A DNA stretch of 33,341 nucleotides from JACMRI01 sp043778625 (GCA_043778625.1 JAYWFU010000018.1:1-33341); one strand, 5' to 3'. Positions 1 through 8,233 are shown, numbered from the stretch's first letter. Numbers and translations are program-made. The notes: generated by a model not told the origin, from the sequence alone.

Positions 1-54
1 TATTGTAGTTTTGGTGAACCACAAATAAATCCGTTACTAAAGCGATTTAATTGA
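1..54 (+). CDS. possible 3' end of a truncated plus-strand gene
   Basis: The first reading frame is open from base 1 to a TGA at 52-54 and reads YCSFGEPQINPLLKRFN. The other two plus frames close early. A 17-residue tail is too short to assign to a family. It may be the C-terminus of a gene converging on the peptidase gene that ends at 149, or it may be chance. Bases 55-148 show nothing else that I can support. Confidence 0.25.
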   Translation, partial: YCSFGEPQINPLLKRFN

Positions 55-148
55 CCCATACTATTAGTTTTAACAGAAATTTAAACAGGCTCTTAATACA
101 AGTGGTAAATAGTTTTGTAGTTATTTTGAGTTAAATAGGCGTTATTAA

Positions 149-2245
149 TTATCTAAACTCCATGTTGAGGTTGTGTAGCACAAATGTCCAAATATCAGTG
201 TACTCGTCAATTTGCTTGCTAATAGGTTTGCCACTACCATGTCCCGCATTTACATCTATGCGTATTAAAGTTGGGTTATTACCTGCGTTGAGTTCCTGCA
301 GGCGTGCCGCAAACTTAAACGAGTGTGCGGGCACTACTCTGTCGTCGTGGTCGCCAGTGGTAATAAGGGTTGCTGGGTAGTTTTCTTTTTTAAGATTATG
401 GTAGGGCGAGTAACTTTTAATGTAATCGTACTCTTCGCCGTTATCAGCAGTGCCATAATCGCTTGCCCACAAATAGCCAATAGTAAATTTGTGGTAACGT
501 AGCATATCCAACACTCCCACGGTAGGTATGGCTACTTTGGCAAGGTTGGGTTGCATAGTCATAACTGCACCAATAAGTAAGCCGCCATTGCTACGACCAT
601 GTATAGCAAGGCGTTCGTGGTTGGTGTATTTATTATCACACAAATAATTGGCAACGCTTATAAAATCGTTAAAGCCATTTTTTTTATTGAGTTTAATTCC
701 TGCTTTATGCCATTCCTCGCCATACTCGTCGCCACCACGTATACCAGCCACGGCATATATACCGCCTTGTTCCAAAAACACGCATCTATCTACCCTAAAC
801 TCGGGGGCGTAGTGGCTGCTAAACCCTCCGTAGCCAAACAAAAAACAAGGGGCAGTGCCATCGATACGTATACCACGCTTGTGTACCAAAAACACAGGTA
901 CTTTAGCATCAATACTAGGTACAATTATTTGCTCAGTTACATAATCATCTGTCTTAAAATCCGACTTAGGCGTAAACGTAGCCTGCAATGTGTTAGCACT
1001 AGCGTTGTAACTATAAATGGTAGTGGGTGCTGTAAACGTATTAATTTCTAAGCTATAGTTACCCGTAACTTCGTTAGCATTGGCAGTACTTAGCTGGCAT
1101 ATTGCAGGTAGTTTTAACTGGTGTAATTGTTTGCCTTTATAATCGTACAAATAGGCTTGCGATTTTACATTATCGAGGTACGATAACAATAATGTGTTTT
1201 TATTAGCCGAAGCCACCTCAAGTAGTTGCCCATTATCAGGTATTAGTGTTTTTGTTTTTTTGGTAGCAATATCAAAACTCACAATTTGTTTGGTAGGCGC
1301 ATTGTAATTGGTAAGTACGTATAGCGTGGTAGGCGTGCTATGTAGCACTAACCAATCGTTATTAAAATTGTTGCTTACGTTTATTAATGGTGCTTTAGCG
1401 TTGGTTATATCTTTTAGATACAAAGCATTGCCCGATGTTGATTCGCTTTCGTAAATCAGTAGCATTTTTTGGTCGTTAGTAACGTCTGCACTAAATGTAT
1501 GTTGCGGAAAATTACTGTTTTCGTGTATTAGCACGCCATCGCTCGTAGGTGTTTTTAAGCTGTAATAAAATATTTTGTGTCCTTCGTTAGCTTCGCTATA
1601 GGCTTTGTTATTGTCTTTGGGGGCGTTGTATTTACAGTAGTAAAAACCCTCATCGCCACGCCATGCAATGCTTGTAAACTTTGTCCAGTTTAGCACCTTA
1701 GGCAGGGTTTTCATAGTGGTTAAATCAATGGTGTAAATGTCAGTCCAGTCGGACCCTGCTTTGGCTAGTGCATAGCTCAAATACTTTGCGTTTTTTGACA
1801 CGCTAAATGTAGTGACGCTAGCCGTACCATCAATGGCCAACAAGTTAGGGTCTAACACTATTTTTTCTTTACCATCAGATGTTTTCATGTATATAACCGA
1901 CTGATTTTGTGTGCCATTATTTTTCATATAAAACTCACAATTGCCCTTATAAATAGGTGCAGATAGTTTTTCGTAGTTCCATAGTTTTTGTAATCTACTT
2001 TTTATTTGTTCTCGCCCTTTTAATTGTTGTAAGTAGCCTTCGGTTATTTTGTTTTGCATGCCTACCCAATTTTTAGTAAGCTCGCTATTATCGTTTTCTA
2101 ACCACAAGTAATCGTCCACAATTGAGTTACGTCCTACGGCTATTTTCTCAGGTCTTTTTTCGGTTTTAGGATAGTTCATGTGTTGTGCAATACTTGTGTT
2201 TATTAGTGTTATAGCCAAGGCGCTAAGTGTTATTGTTTTTTTCAT
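149..2245 (-). CDS. secreted prolyl oligopeptidase (S9A family)
   Basis: A 698-residue serine peptidase expected to cleave short peptides after proline. The N-terminus is a signal peptide (about 1-20, ending SIA before Q), so the enzyme is probably periplasmic or exported. Residues about 25-430 form the N-terminal beta-propeller region, which limits access to large substrates. The catalytic alpha/beta-hydrolase domain follows. The full triad is visible: Ser552 in GRSNGG, Asp635 in GDHDDRV and His669 in NAGHG. The oxyanion and structural motifs GYGGF (471-475) and RGGDEYGEEWH (503-513) are typical of S9A. The length matches family members of about 690-720 residues. The ATG at 2245 lies 18 bases after the stop of the upstream minus-strand gene, so the two are probably co-transcribed. 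The family call is firm; the exact substrate is unknown. Confidence 0.95.
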   Translation of the reverse strand: MKKTITLSALAITLINTSIAQHMNYPKTEKRPEKIAVGRNSIVDDYLWLENDNSELTKNWVGMQNKITEGYLQQLKGREQIKSRLQKLWNYEKLSAPIYKGNCEFYMKNNGTQNQSVIYMKTSDGKEKIVLDPNLLAIDGTASVTTFSVSKNAKYLSYALAKAGSDWTDIYTIDLTTMKTLPKVLNWTKFTSIAWRGDEGFYYCKYNAPKDNNKAYSEANEGHKIFYYSLKTPTSDGVLIHENSNFPQHTFSADVTNDQKMLLIYESESTSGNALYLKDITNAKAPLINVSNNFNNDWLVLHSTPTTLYVLTNYNAPTKQIVSFDIATKKTKTLIPDNGQLLEVASANKNTLLLSYLDNVKSQAYLYDYKGKQLHQLKLPAICQLSTANANEVTGNYSLEINTFTAPTTIYSYNASANTLQATFTPKSDFKTDDYVTEQIIVPSIDAKVPVFLVHKRGIRIDGTAPCFLFGYGGFSSHYAPEFRVDRCVFLEQGGIYAVAGIRGGDEYGEEWHKAGIKLNKKNGFNDFISVANYLCDNKYTNHERLAIHGRSNGGLLIGAVMTMQPNLAKVAIPTVGVLDMLRYHKFTIGYLWASDYGTADNGEEYDYIKSYSPYHNLKKENYPATLITTGDHDDRVVPAHSFKFAARLQELNAGNNPTLIRIDVNAGHGSGKPISKQIDEYTDIWTFVLHNLNMEFR

Positions 2246-2263
2246 GGTATAGTGTTTATTGTA

Positions 2264-2947
2264 TTATAATTTCATAATGTAAGCTAATGTGTAGTAAGCT
2301 GGGCGGTTATCAAACCCTGTGGCCGCAGGCATTGCATCGGTAGTAATGGTGTGCGAGTGGTTACCATCAGTAGAGGTTTGAAACCCACCTCGCGAAACAC
2401 CCGAAGCACCAGCATCAGCAAATTGTGAACCGCTTGCCATACCTGTATTTAGTTCAGCAGGCAAAGGGTCGGAGTAAAACACACCCGCTGAGTTAGGGCC
2501 TTGCGAGTGAAAATGATTACCATCGGTACTGGTAGTTGCCGTGTGTGTATGCGCAGGTAGTTGAGTTGCGGTAAGCGTTACATTATCAGTTCCGCCTGTG
2601 GTATTTACAGCATTGATTGTACCCGCAGCTACTATAAATTTATCACGCAAATCGGGTGTGCCATTAGTGCCATCGCAAAACGCCCAGCCCACAGGTATAC
2701 TAGCCACGGCACCGTTCCATAGCACAATTACACCCACAGGTATGGCACTAATAGTTTGCCAAGCGGCTTTGCCCGTGGCATCGGAAGTAAGTACTTTGCC
2801 ATTGCCCTCAGTGCCATCAACTATTTTGAGGCTACCTACTAAGTGTAGTTTTTCGTTAGGAGTAGTGGTGCCTATACCCACATTTTGTGCATTACTTAGG
2901 GTAGTTATTACTAAGGTAAGTAGTAGTGTTGTAAGTTGTTTTTTCAT
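2264..2947 (-). CDS. secreted tail-collar-domain protein
   Basis: 227 residues. A signal peptide ends at about SNA before Q21. The stretch NVGIGTTTPNEKLHL is the common start of Bacteroidota surface or tail-fibre-like proteins. Residues about 70-115 (IPVGVIVLWNG, then GWAFCDGTNGTPDLRDKFIVAAG split by Cys-Asp-Gly) are the phage tail-collar fold. A His-rich tail has two TSTDGNHxH copies and a closing DNRPAYYTLAYIMKL, also usual for this fold. There are no other phage genes nearby, so this is probably a cellular surface protein and not prophage remains. It is first in a likely two-gene unit with the downstream oligopeptidase. No type IX secretion C-terminal domain is obvious. Confidence 0.85.
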   Translation of the reverse strand: MKKQLTTLLLTLVITTLSNAQNVGIGTTTPNEKLHLVGSLKIVDGTEGNGKVLTSDATGKAAWQTISAIPVGVIVLWNGAVASIPVGWAFCDGTNGTPDLRDKFIVAAGTINAVNTTGGTDNVTLTATQLPAHTHTATTSTDGNHFHSQGPNSAGVFYSDPLPAELNTGMASGSQFADAGASGVSRGGFQTSTDGNHSHTITTDAMPAATGFDNRPAYYTLAYIMKL

Positions 2948-3110
2948 ACTTTTGTTGCTTTTTATTAATTAGAGTTGTGAGCGTTACAACTCTAGTTTTA
3001 GATGTGAAAATTTACAAACGAAGATACTAAAATTGTAGGTTAAAATTTATAGCCTGTTACTGTAGTTAATAGGGCTTTGTTAATAAACGTAGTTTTAACT
3101 CAAAAACAAC

Positions 3111-3190
3111 CCTCTCCGCCTTGGTTCGTGTCCCCACGAAACAATTAATACACTGTTGTTTCGTAGGGACACGAACCAAGGCAGGAGAGG
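3111..3190. repeat. nested inverted repeat (REP/MITE-like)
   Basis: The left arm 3111-3144 and right arm 3156-3190 are reverse complements apart from one extra base and one substitution, with an 11-base spacer at 3145-3155. Each arm is itself near-palindromic: TTCGTG-TCCC-CACGAA occurs inside the left arm, and the equivalent occurs in the right. The DNA could therefore fold into one long hairpin or a cruciform with two smaller hairpins. It is much richer in G+C than its surroundings. There is no T-run and no transposase, so a terminator or a full IS is unlikely. A dispersed palindromic element is the best reading. Confidence 0.8.
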
Positions 3191-3227
3191 TACTAACCAA
3201 GGCGGAGGTAAAACAAAACCAAGGCGG
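3174..3227 (+). repeat. direct repeats of AACCAAGGCGGAGG
   Basis: Three same-strand copies of the word: 3174-3190 (AACCAAGGCAGGAGAGG, inside the right arm of the palindrome), 3195-3208 (AACCAAGGCGGAGG) and 3217-3227 (AACCAAGGCGG). A fourth lies inverted in the left arm at 3111-3124. The spacing of about 20 bases and the decay from left to right suggest a degenerating repeat cluster. Confidence 0.7.
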
Positions 3228-3279
3228 TATACATAGTTATCACTACCATGTATGGTTTTCGCAATAATTAATTTCATTT

Positions 3280-3311
3280 TTTGTAATACTCTACTATATA
3301 AAGTAGCTTTG
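3280..3311 (+). promoter_or_regulatory. Bacteroidota-type promoter for rlmD
   Basis: TTTG at 3280-3283 and TAGCTTTG at 3304-3311 are separated by 20 bases, a full match to the Bacteroidota -33 TTTG / -7 TAnnTTTG pattern. Transcription would begin near 3318, giving a leader of about 25 bases before the ATG at 3343. Confidence 0.6.
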
Positions 3312-3342
3312 CCCAAACTTAATCCAATTATTTATTGCACCC

Positions 3343-4773
3343 ATGCGCAAATTCAAAGAACGTAAACCCCTACCTATATTTACTAACATAGCCATAACTA
3401 CTGCCGCCGCCGAGGGCAAAGCAATGGCTCGTATAGATGACCTTGTAGTGTTTGTAGATAATGCCATACCTGGCGATGTAGTGGATTTGCAACTTACTAT
3501 GAAAAAGAAAAACTATGCTGAAGCTAAGGCAACAGTGTTTCATACACTTAGTACCGAACGTGCCACACCTATGTGCGAACATTTTGGTACCTGTGGCGGT
3601 TGCAAATGGCAACACATGCAGTACGTGCACCAGCTTAAATACAAGCATCAACAAGTTATTGATAATTTTGATAGGTTAGGTAAGTTTCCGTACGAGGGCT
3701 TAAAACCTATTATTGGGGCAGAAAGCACGAGCCATTATCGTAATAAACTAGAATTTACCTTTACCAATTTTCGTTGGTTAGACGATACTGATATGCTCAA
3801 AAAAAAGGAGGGCTACGAAATGCCCAAGAGCGAATTAAACGCATTAGGTTTTCATATTCCTAAAAAGTTTGATAAAGCATTTCATGTAAATACATGTCAC
3901 CTGCAGGTTGATCCAAGCAATGCCATTCGTAATTTTATATACGATTACGCACAACAACACGAAATTCCGTTTTTTGATTTAAAGTTTCAAACGGGGTACT
4001 TGCGCACACTTATGATACGTACCACCACCCTTAACCAGTTAATGATGGTGCTAATGGTAGCTGATGATAAACCCGAGTGGCTACACCCCTTGTTAGATGC
4101 CGTGCACGAAGCATTCCCTAGCATTACAGCATTGCAATACACTATTAATACCAAACGTAACGATAGCTACGAGGGCTTAATAGTGCAATGCTATAAAGGC
4201 AACGATTATATATTGGAAAAATTGGGCGATTTAACTTTTAAGATTAGTGCCAAATCATTTTTTCAAACAAATACCGCACAAGCCAATGTGTTGTACAGCA
4301 TAACTAAAGATTTTGCGGCATTAACAGGCAGCGAGGTAGTGTATGATTTGTACACTGGCACGGGTACAATTGCTAATTATGTAGCCGATAAAGCCAGCAG
4401 AGTAGTGGGCGTAGAGTATGTGGAAGATGCTGTGAAAGACGCGTACATAAACTCCGAATACAATAAAATTAGTAACACCTCGTTTTATGCAGGCGATATG
4501 AAAGACGTACTTAACGACGAATTTGTAGCCCTACACGGCACGCCCGACGTAGTAATAACCGACCCGCCACGTGCTGGTATGCACGCTGATGTGGTTAATA
4601 CCATATTGCGAATGCGTGCCAAGCGTGTAGTATACGTAAGTTGTAACCCAGCCACGCAAGCCAGAGATATTGCCTTAATGCAACATCAATACAAAGTTAC
4701 ACGTGTGCAACCTGTGGATATGTTTCCGCACACGCACCATGTTGAAAACGTGGCCTTGCTAGAACTTATTTAA
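3343..4773 (+). CDS. rlmD: 23S rRNA (uracil-C5)-methyltransferase, RlmD/RumA family
   Basis: A 476-residue enzyme that uses SAM to methylate C5 of a uridine in 23S rRNA (U1939-type by family). Residues about 10-65 are the TRAM RNA-binding domain. The Fe-S cluster cysteines are Cys78, Cys84 and Cys87 (CEHFGTCGGCKWQHM) and Cys185 (NTCHLQ). The methyltransferase domain has the SAM loop DLYTGTGT (335-342), DPPRAGMH (407-414), the nucleophile Cys434 in YVSCNP and the general base Glu468 in HHVENV. All key residues are present and the length is normal. The family also contains RlmC and dual RlmCD enzymes, so the target base is not certain. The stop TAA is followed at once by the TTG start of the next small gene, which suggests translational coupling. 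Confidence 0.93.
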   Translation: MRKFKERKPLPIFTNIAITTAAAEGKAMARIDDLVVFVDNAIPGDVVDLQLTMKKKNYAEAKATVFHTLSTERATPMCEHFGTCGGCKWQHMQYVHQLKYKHQQVIDNFDRLGKFPYEGLKPIIGAESTSHYRNKLEFTFTNFRWLDDTDMLKKKEGYEMPKSELNALGFHIPKKFDKAFHVNTCHLQVDPSNAIRNFIYDYAQQHEIPFFDLKFQTGYLRTLMIRTTTLNQLMMVLMVADDKPEWLHPLLDAVHEAFPSITALQYTINTKRNDSYEGLIVQCYKGNDYILEKLGDLTFKISAKSFFQTNTAQANVLYSITKDFAALTGSEVVYDLYTGTGTIANYVADKASRVVGVEYVEDAVKDAYINSEYNKISNTSFYAGDMKDVLNDEFVALHGTPDVVITDPPRAGMHADVVNTILRMRAKRVVYVSCNPATQARDIALMQHQYKVTRVQPVDMFPHTHHVENVALLELI

Positions 4774-4965
4774 TTGGAGGTTTCAGTACCAAATAAAAAA
4801 TGTGAGTGTTGCGGACAATTATTTGCCTGCAACGCCCAAGCTATTACCACTTGTTTCTGTAACACAATTCAACTTAGTTTTGAGATCAAAGAAATTATAG
4901 CCCAAAACTTTACTAATTGCCTTTGCCAAAGCTGTTTAACCGATTTTAATGCGCATTCAAAATAA
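4774..4965 (+). CDS. small cysteine-rich CWC-family protein
   Basis: 63 residues with eight cysteines arranged C10-x-C12-C13, C19, C27-x-C29, then CLCQSC near residues 49-54. This fits the Cys-rich CWC family of small presumed metal-binding proteins, with CFC in place of CWC. The function is not known. The only usable in-frame start is TTG at 4774, directly after the rlmD stop codon and in the same frame. No ATG or GTG is available before the first cysteine. Translation therefore probably relies on termination-reinitiation from rlmD. The gene may once have been part of a fusion, or it may be read through at low level. The Cys pattern makes a chance ORF unlikely. Confidence 0.75.
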   Translation: MEVSVPNKKCECCGQLFACNAQAITTCFCNTIQLSFEIKEIIAQNFTNCLCQSCLTDFNAHSK

Positions 4966-4977
4966 ATAGTAGTAGTA

Positions 4978-5009
4978 TTGCTCATTTAAGTATTAAAATA
5001 TTAAATTTG
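4978..5009 (+). promoter_or_regulatory. promoter for outer-membrane protein gene
   Basis: TTG at 4978-4980 and TAAATTTG at 5002-5009 have a 21-base spacer and fit the Bacteroidota consensus. The predicted start site near 5016 is about 27 bases before the ATG at 5043. Confidence 0.5.
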
Positions 5010-5042
5010 TAAGCATTTTAACAAAATATAACCCTATTGGTA

Positions 5043-5957
5043 ATGATTACAAAAAACATATTTATATTCTTACTTGCTATCTCCACGCTACTAGTGCACA
5101 CCACTAGTGCAAAAGCGCAGTCGTGGAAACGTTACCGAAAAGAGCATGTGTATATGTTAGGAGCAACCAATTTTTTGGGTGATTTAGGGGGCGCAAACCA
5201 AACAGGAAGGCATTTAGCTCAAGACTTAGATTTTATTTCTACACGTTCAGCCATAGGTTTTGCATATCGTTATCGTATGTCGAAGCAATTTTATGTAAAA
5301 GGATTTACGCAGGTAGGAATTTTAAAAGGTAGTGACAGATTTACCGCAGATGTATTTCGCAGTAATCGGAACCTAAATTTTCGCTCGCCAATTGTTGAAA
5401 TTGGAGGCGTAGTTGAATACATGATTTCAAAAGAAAAAGCAGGGCATCGTTACAATATTAAAAAGGCAAAAGGGTTTAAAGCACTAAGTTTGCAAAACTA
5501 CGTATTTGTAGGTATAGCGGGTATATTTTTTAATCCACAAGGCTTTTACGACAATAAGTGGCATAATTTACATGAATTACATACTGAAGGCAGAGGTACC
5601 AGTTTAGATACTCTTTACAACAAAAATTACTCGCGCATCGGACTAGCTATTCCTTTTGGAATTGGTACCAAGTATGGTATTAATCGTTATTATCAAATTG
5701 GAGCCGAACTAGGCTTTCGTAAAGTATTTACTGATTATATAGATGACGTAAGCCGTAATTATGTGGATAGAACGTACTTAGCTAATAATTATGGTACAAC
5801 TGCTGCTGCATTAAGCGATCCTTCAAAAAATCCAGCTAATAATTATACCGCAGCTGGGCAACAACGTGGGCAACCAAAATATAAAGATAACTATCTGTTT
5901 TTCATGGTTACACTTACACGTAAAATTATGCCTCACCGTACTAAAGCCAAATTTTAA
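5043..5957 (+). CDS. outer-membrane beta-barrel protein, DUF6089/PorG-like
   Basis: 304 residues from the ATG at 5043. A TTG six bases upstream is possible but is not needed and would give an odd N-terminus. A signal peptide ends at about AKAQ. The mature start WKRYRKEHVYMLGATNFLGDLGGANQTG, broken by the usual Gly-Asp pairs, matches the DUF6089 outer-membrane barrels of Bacteroidota. PorG, a type IX secretion component, belongs to that group. Later features are RNRNLNFRSPIVEIGG with alternating hydrophobic strands, a loop rich in Asn/Tyr (about 235-280) and an ending of alternating aromatic strands. The barrel fold is well supported. Whether it works in type IX secretion cannot be told here, since no other por/gld genes are present. 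It has its own promoter and terminator. Confidence 0.8.
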   Translation: MITKNIFIFLLAISTLLVHTTSAKAQSWKRYRKEHVYMLGATNFLGDLGGANQTGRHLAQDLDFISTRSAIGFAYRYRMSKQFYVKGFTQVGILKGSDRFTADVFRSNRNLNFRSPIVEIGGVVEYMISKEKAGHRYNIKKAKGFKALSLQNYVFVGIAGIFFNPQGFYDNKWHNLHELHTEGRGTSLDTLYNKNYSRIGLAIPFGIGTKYGINRYYQIGAELGFRKVFTDYIDDVSRNYVDRTYLANNYGTTAAALSDPSKNPANNYTAAGQQRGQPKYKDNYLFFMVTLTRKIMPHRTKAKF

Positions 5958-5976
5958 AAACAACTATATTATGTGT

Positions 5977-6016
5977 AAAATAAGTAATGGTAACGCTACC
6001 ATTACTTATTTTTTTT
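5977..6016 (+). terminator. Rho-independent terminator
   Basis: A perfect 16-bp stem (5977-5992 with 5997-6012) has a 4-base loop ACGC. An unbroken T-run from 6009 to 6016 completes it. It sits 19 bases after the stop of the outer-membrane protein gene. Confidence 0.85.
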
Positions 6017-6077
6017 GTAATTAATTTACGTTTAATAGCTCTACGTTATCTTCATTTATTAAAACAATATTTGTAAA

Positions 6078-7454
6078 ATGTCATCTAAAATAAAAACATC
6101 TTTTTTTTGCCAAAGCTGTGGTTTTCAATCACCTAAATGGCTGGGTAAATGTACCTCGTGCAATGCTTGGAATACTTTTGTGGAGGAAGTCGTGGTGAAA
6201 GAAACCCGCAACAATCAACTGTTTACTAACTCCACCACTAAGCCTCGTAGCAACAAACCACAAGCCCTACCTACTATTGAAATGGGGAGCCAACAACGCT
6301 ACAAACTTAACGACGAAGAACTTAATCGTGTGCTAGGCGGAGGTATTGTACCTGGTTCGTTAGTATTGTTTGCGGGCGAACCTGGTATTGGCAAGTCTAC
6401 GTTGATGTTGCAATTAGCACTACAAATGGCACCCTTTAAAGTACTGTACATTAGTGGTGAGGAAAGCGAGCAACAAATTAAAATGCGTGCCGAGCGTATT
6501 AATATACCCAACAACGAACTATATATTTTAACCGAAACTTCTACCCAAAATATATTTGCACAGTTGCAAGACTTGCAACCGCAATTAGTTATTGTAGATA
6601 GTATTCAAACCCTGTATTCGAGCCATATTGAAAGCTCGCCAGGTAGTGTATCGCAAATACGTGAGTGCACTGCCGAGCTACTGCGCTACGCCAAAGAAAG
6701 TAATACCCCTGTGTTTTTAATTGGGCACATAACCAAAGACGGTAGCATAGCAGGTCCTAAAATACTGGAACACATGGTTGATGCCGTACTACAATTTGAG
6801 GGCGATGCACACTACGTATATAGATTATTACGCAGCACCAAAAACAGATTTGGAAGCACCAACGAACTAGGTATATACGAAATGCAGGGCTATGGCTTGC
6901 GCGAAGTAAGTAACCCGTCGGAAATACTAATAACTAACCGCGACGAGCAATTAAGTGGTGTAGCAATAGCCGCCACCATTGAGGGCGCACGCCCATTAAT
7001 GATAGAGGTGCAAGCCTTAGTATCTACCGCTGCCTATGGTACGCCACAGCGCAGTGCCACAGGCTTCGACCTCCGCCGACTATCAATGCTATTGGCCGTA
7101 CTCGAAAAACGTTGTGGATTTAGATTAGGAATTAAAGACGTGTTTTTGAACATAGCAGGGGGAATACGTGTTGATGACCCTGCTATAGATTTGGCAGTAG
7201 TGGTAGCAGTGCTCAGTAGCAGCGAAGACATTGCCATAAATTCAGGGTATTGTTGCTCGGCCGAAGTAGGCCTAAGCGGTGAGATACGCCCCGTTAGCCG
7301 CATTGAGCAACGCATACACGAGGCCGAAAAACTAGGTTTTAAAAACATAATTATAAGTAAGTACAACGCCAAAGGCTTAAAGTTAGATAGCTATGCCATT
7401 AAGGTCCATTTAGCCAGCAAAATTGAGGAGGTGTTTCAGTTGTTGTTTGCTTAA
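6078..7454 (+). CDS. radA: DNA repair/recombination protein RadA (Sms)
   Basis: A 458-residue RecA-like ATPase that promotes branch migration of recombination intermediates. In order: a C4 zinc finger (Cys11, Cys14, Cys25, Cys28 in CQSCGFQSPKWLGKCTSC), Walker A GEPGIGKST (100-108), a Walker B-type VIVDSIQTLY (171-180), the RadA signature KNRFG (255-259), and a C-terminal Lon-protease-like domain (about 290-458) without an active protease role in this family. All expected motifs are intact and the length is standard. The ATG at 6078 is preceded by an A/T-rich leader without a clear ribosome-binding site. Its stop overlaps the stop of the converging gene by four bases. Confidence 0.96.
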   Translation: MSSKIKTSFFCQSCGFQSPKWLGKCTSCNAWNTFVEEVVVKETRNNQLFTNSTTKPRSNKPQALPTIEMGSQQRYKLNDEELNRVLGGGIVPGSLVLFAGEPGIGKSTLMLQLALQMAPFKVLYISGEESEQQIKMRAERINIPNNELYILTETSTQNIFAQLQDLQPQLVIVDSIQTLYSSHIESSPGSVSQIRECTAELLRYAKESNTPVFLIGHITKDGSIAGPKILEHMVDAVLQFEGDAHYVYRLLRSTKNRFGSTNELGIYEMQGYGLREVSNPSEILITNRDEQLSGVAIAATIEGARPLMIEVQALVSTAAYGTPQRSATGFDLRRLSMLLAVLEKRCGFRLGIKDVFLNIAGGIRVDDPAIDLAVVVAVLSSSEDIAINSGYCCSAEVGLSGEIRPVSRIEQRIHEAEKLGFKNIIISKYNAKGLKLDSYAIKVHLASKIEEVFQLLFA

Positions 7455-8143
7455 AGAGGATGTGTTGTAGTACTTACTTTTTGAGTTATGTAGTTTTTTA
7501 ACACGCTAAAAATCATTACAAAGAATAAAAGTTCTAAAACCCAAAACTCTTTTATTAACATAATAGTATGTTCCTGATTTTTAAAATCCTCTGCCTTAAT
7601 TTCTTCTTTTGACTCTACATATTGCGAATTCAAGCGGAAGGCTGATGTGCCACATTCAACTAAGAATAGAGTAGTATCTTTCTTAACTGTAGGTTGAGGA
7701 GGCAAGTAAAGTACCCATAGGTCTTTATCCTTTAATACATAACTTTTTGAGTTTTCGATGTTACAAATATTTACCGCTTTAATTAATGCCCAAAACTTAG
7801 CTTCATTGTTGAAATTAAAATGAATACATTTTGTAGAGTCTTTAGTATTAATTAATTTTCTGATTGCAAGTTGAGTAGATGCTAACTTTATTTCATCTTT
7901 TTTGTCGTTGCCTGTAAGTTCAACATCAATTAGCTTTCTATTATTAATTAATTTAAAGCAATCTTGAGCAAATGGTCCTTTATTCCAATTTTCATTCCAC
8001 CAATTTACTTCTATAACTCTGGGTATATCAAATGCTTTTTGTTTAACTAAATAAAAAATACATACAGCAGGTAACAGCACTAAACTAATACTACCTATAG
8101 GATAAATAAATTTTACTTTTCGCCGATAATTTAGTTTTTTCAT
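7451..8143 (-). CDS. uncharacterised membrane-anchored protein
   Basis: 230 residues, not recognised with certainty. The N-terminus is basic (MKKLNYRRKVKF) followed by a TM segment (about 15-33, IGSISLVLLPAVCIFYLV). A soluble, probably periplasmic region of about 165 residues follows, with a W-rich patch (VNWWNENWNKG, about 46-56). A second TM segment lies near the C-terminus (about 198-215). Two ends in the cytoplasm with an external middle domain is the simplest topology. The last codons overlap the radA stop by four bases tail to tail. Codon use is more A/T-rich than in radA and mdh. A TAGATTTG -7-like box lies at 8183-8190. Confidence 0.7.
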   Translation of the reverse strand: MKKLNYRRKVKFIYPIGSISLVLLPAVCIFYLVKQKAFDIPRVIEVNWWNENWNKGPFAQDCFKLINNRKLIDVELTGNDKKDEIKLASTQLAIRKLINTKDSTKCIHFNFNNEAKFWALIKAVNICNIENSKSYVLKDKDLWVLYLPPQPTVKKDTTLFLVECGTSAFRLNSQYVESKEEIKAEDFKNQEHTIMLIKEFWVLELLFFVMIFSVLKNYITQKVSTTTHPL

Positions 8144-8182
8144 GGTTATACATAATTTACCTACTTGGTAATTAGACTAAAG

Positions 8183-8190
8183 CAAATCTA
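8183..8190 (-). promoter_or_regulatory. possible -7 box for the two-TM protein gene
   Basis: On the minus strand this reads TAGATTTG, a full TAnnTTTG match 40 bases before the start codon at 8143. The -33 position would fall inside the terminator stem at 8196-8229, and no TTTG is visible there, so the promoter is weakly supported. Confidence 0.3.
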
Positions 8191-8195
8191 ACAAT

Positions 8196-8233
8196 AAACT
8201 CCCTGTAACTGAACTGTTACAGGGAGTTTTTTT
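8196..8233. terminator. terminator hairpin after mdh
   Basis: A perfect 14-bp stem (8196-8209 with 8216-8229) with the 6-base loop TGAACT. It lies 33 bases past the mdh stop on the minus strand. The T-run is stronger on the plus strand (8227-8233). On the minus strand the stem is followed by TTTATTGT, so it probably acts for mdh with a modest U-tract. Confidence 0.65.

Larger units (their letters stand above)
2948..3342. other. intergenic region with palindromic repeat and rlmD promoter
   Basis: About 395 bases between divergent genes with no credible CDS. It holds an A/T-rich leader of the collar-protein gene, a nested inverted repeat at 3111-3190, two further direct copies of its arm sequence at 3195-3208 and 3217-3227, and a promoter for the methyltransferase gene at 3280-3311. 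A 73-codon minus-strand ORF crosses the repeat, but it is an artefact of the repeat composition. Confidence 0.8.

Noticed and set aside
599..1051. 150-codon plus-strand ORF
   Set aside because: It lies wholly within the oligopeptidase catalytic domain on the other strand and has no domain features; it is a frame shadow.
2264..2947. Evidence for a prophage from the tail-collar domain
   Set aside because: No terminase, portal, capsid or integrase genes are nearby, and the protein has a signal peptide, so it is a secreted cellular protein.
3174..3227. Possible CRISPR array from the repeated AACCAAGGCGG
   Set aside because: Repeats are short, uneven and degenerate, spacers are under 15 bases, and no cas genes are present.
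3095..3316. 73-codon minus-strand ORF across the repeat region
   Set aside because: It is created by the palindrome and its direct copies (Pro/Trp/Arg-rich nonsense), has no homology I recognise and overlaps the rlmD promoter.
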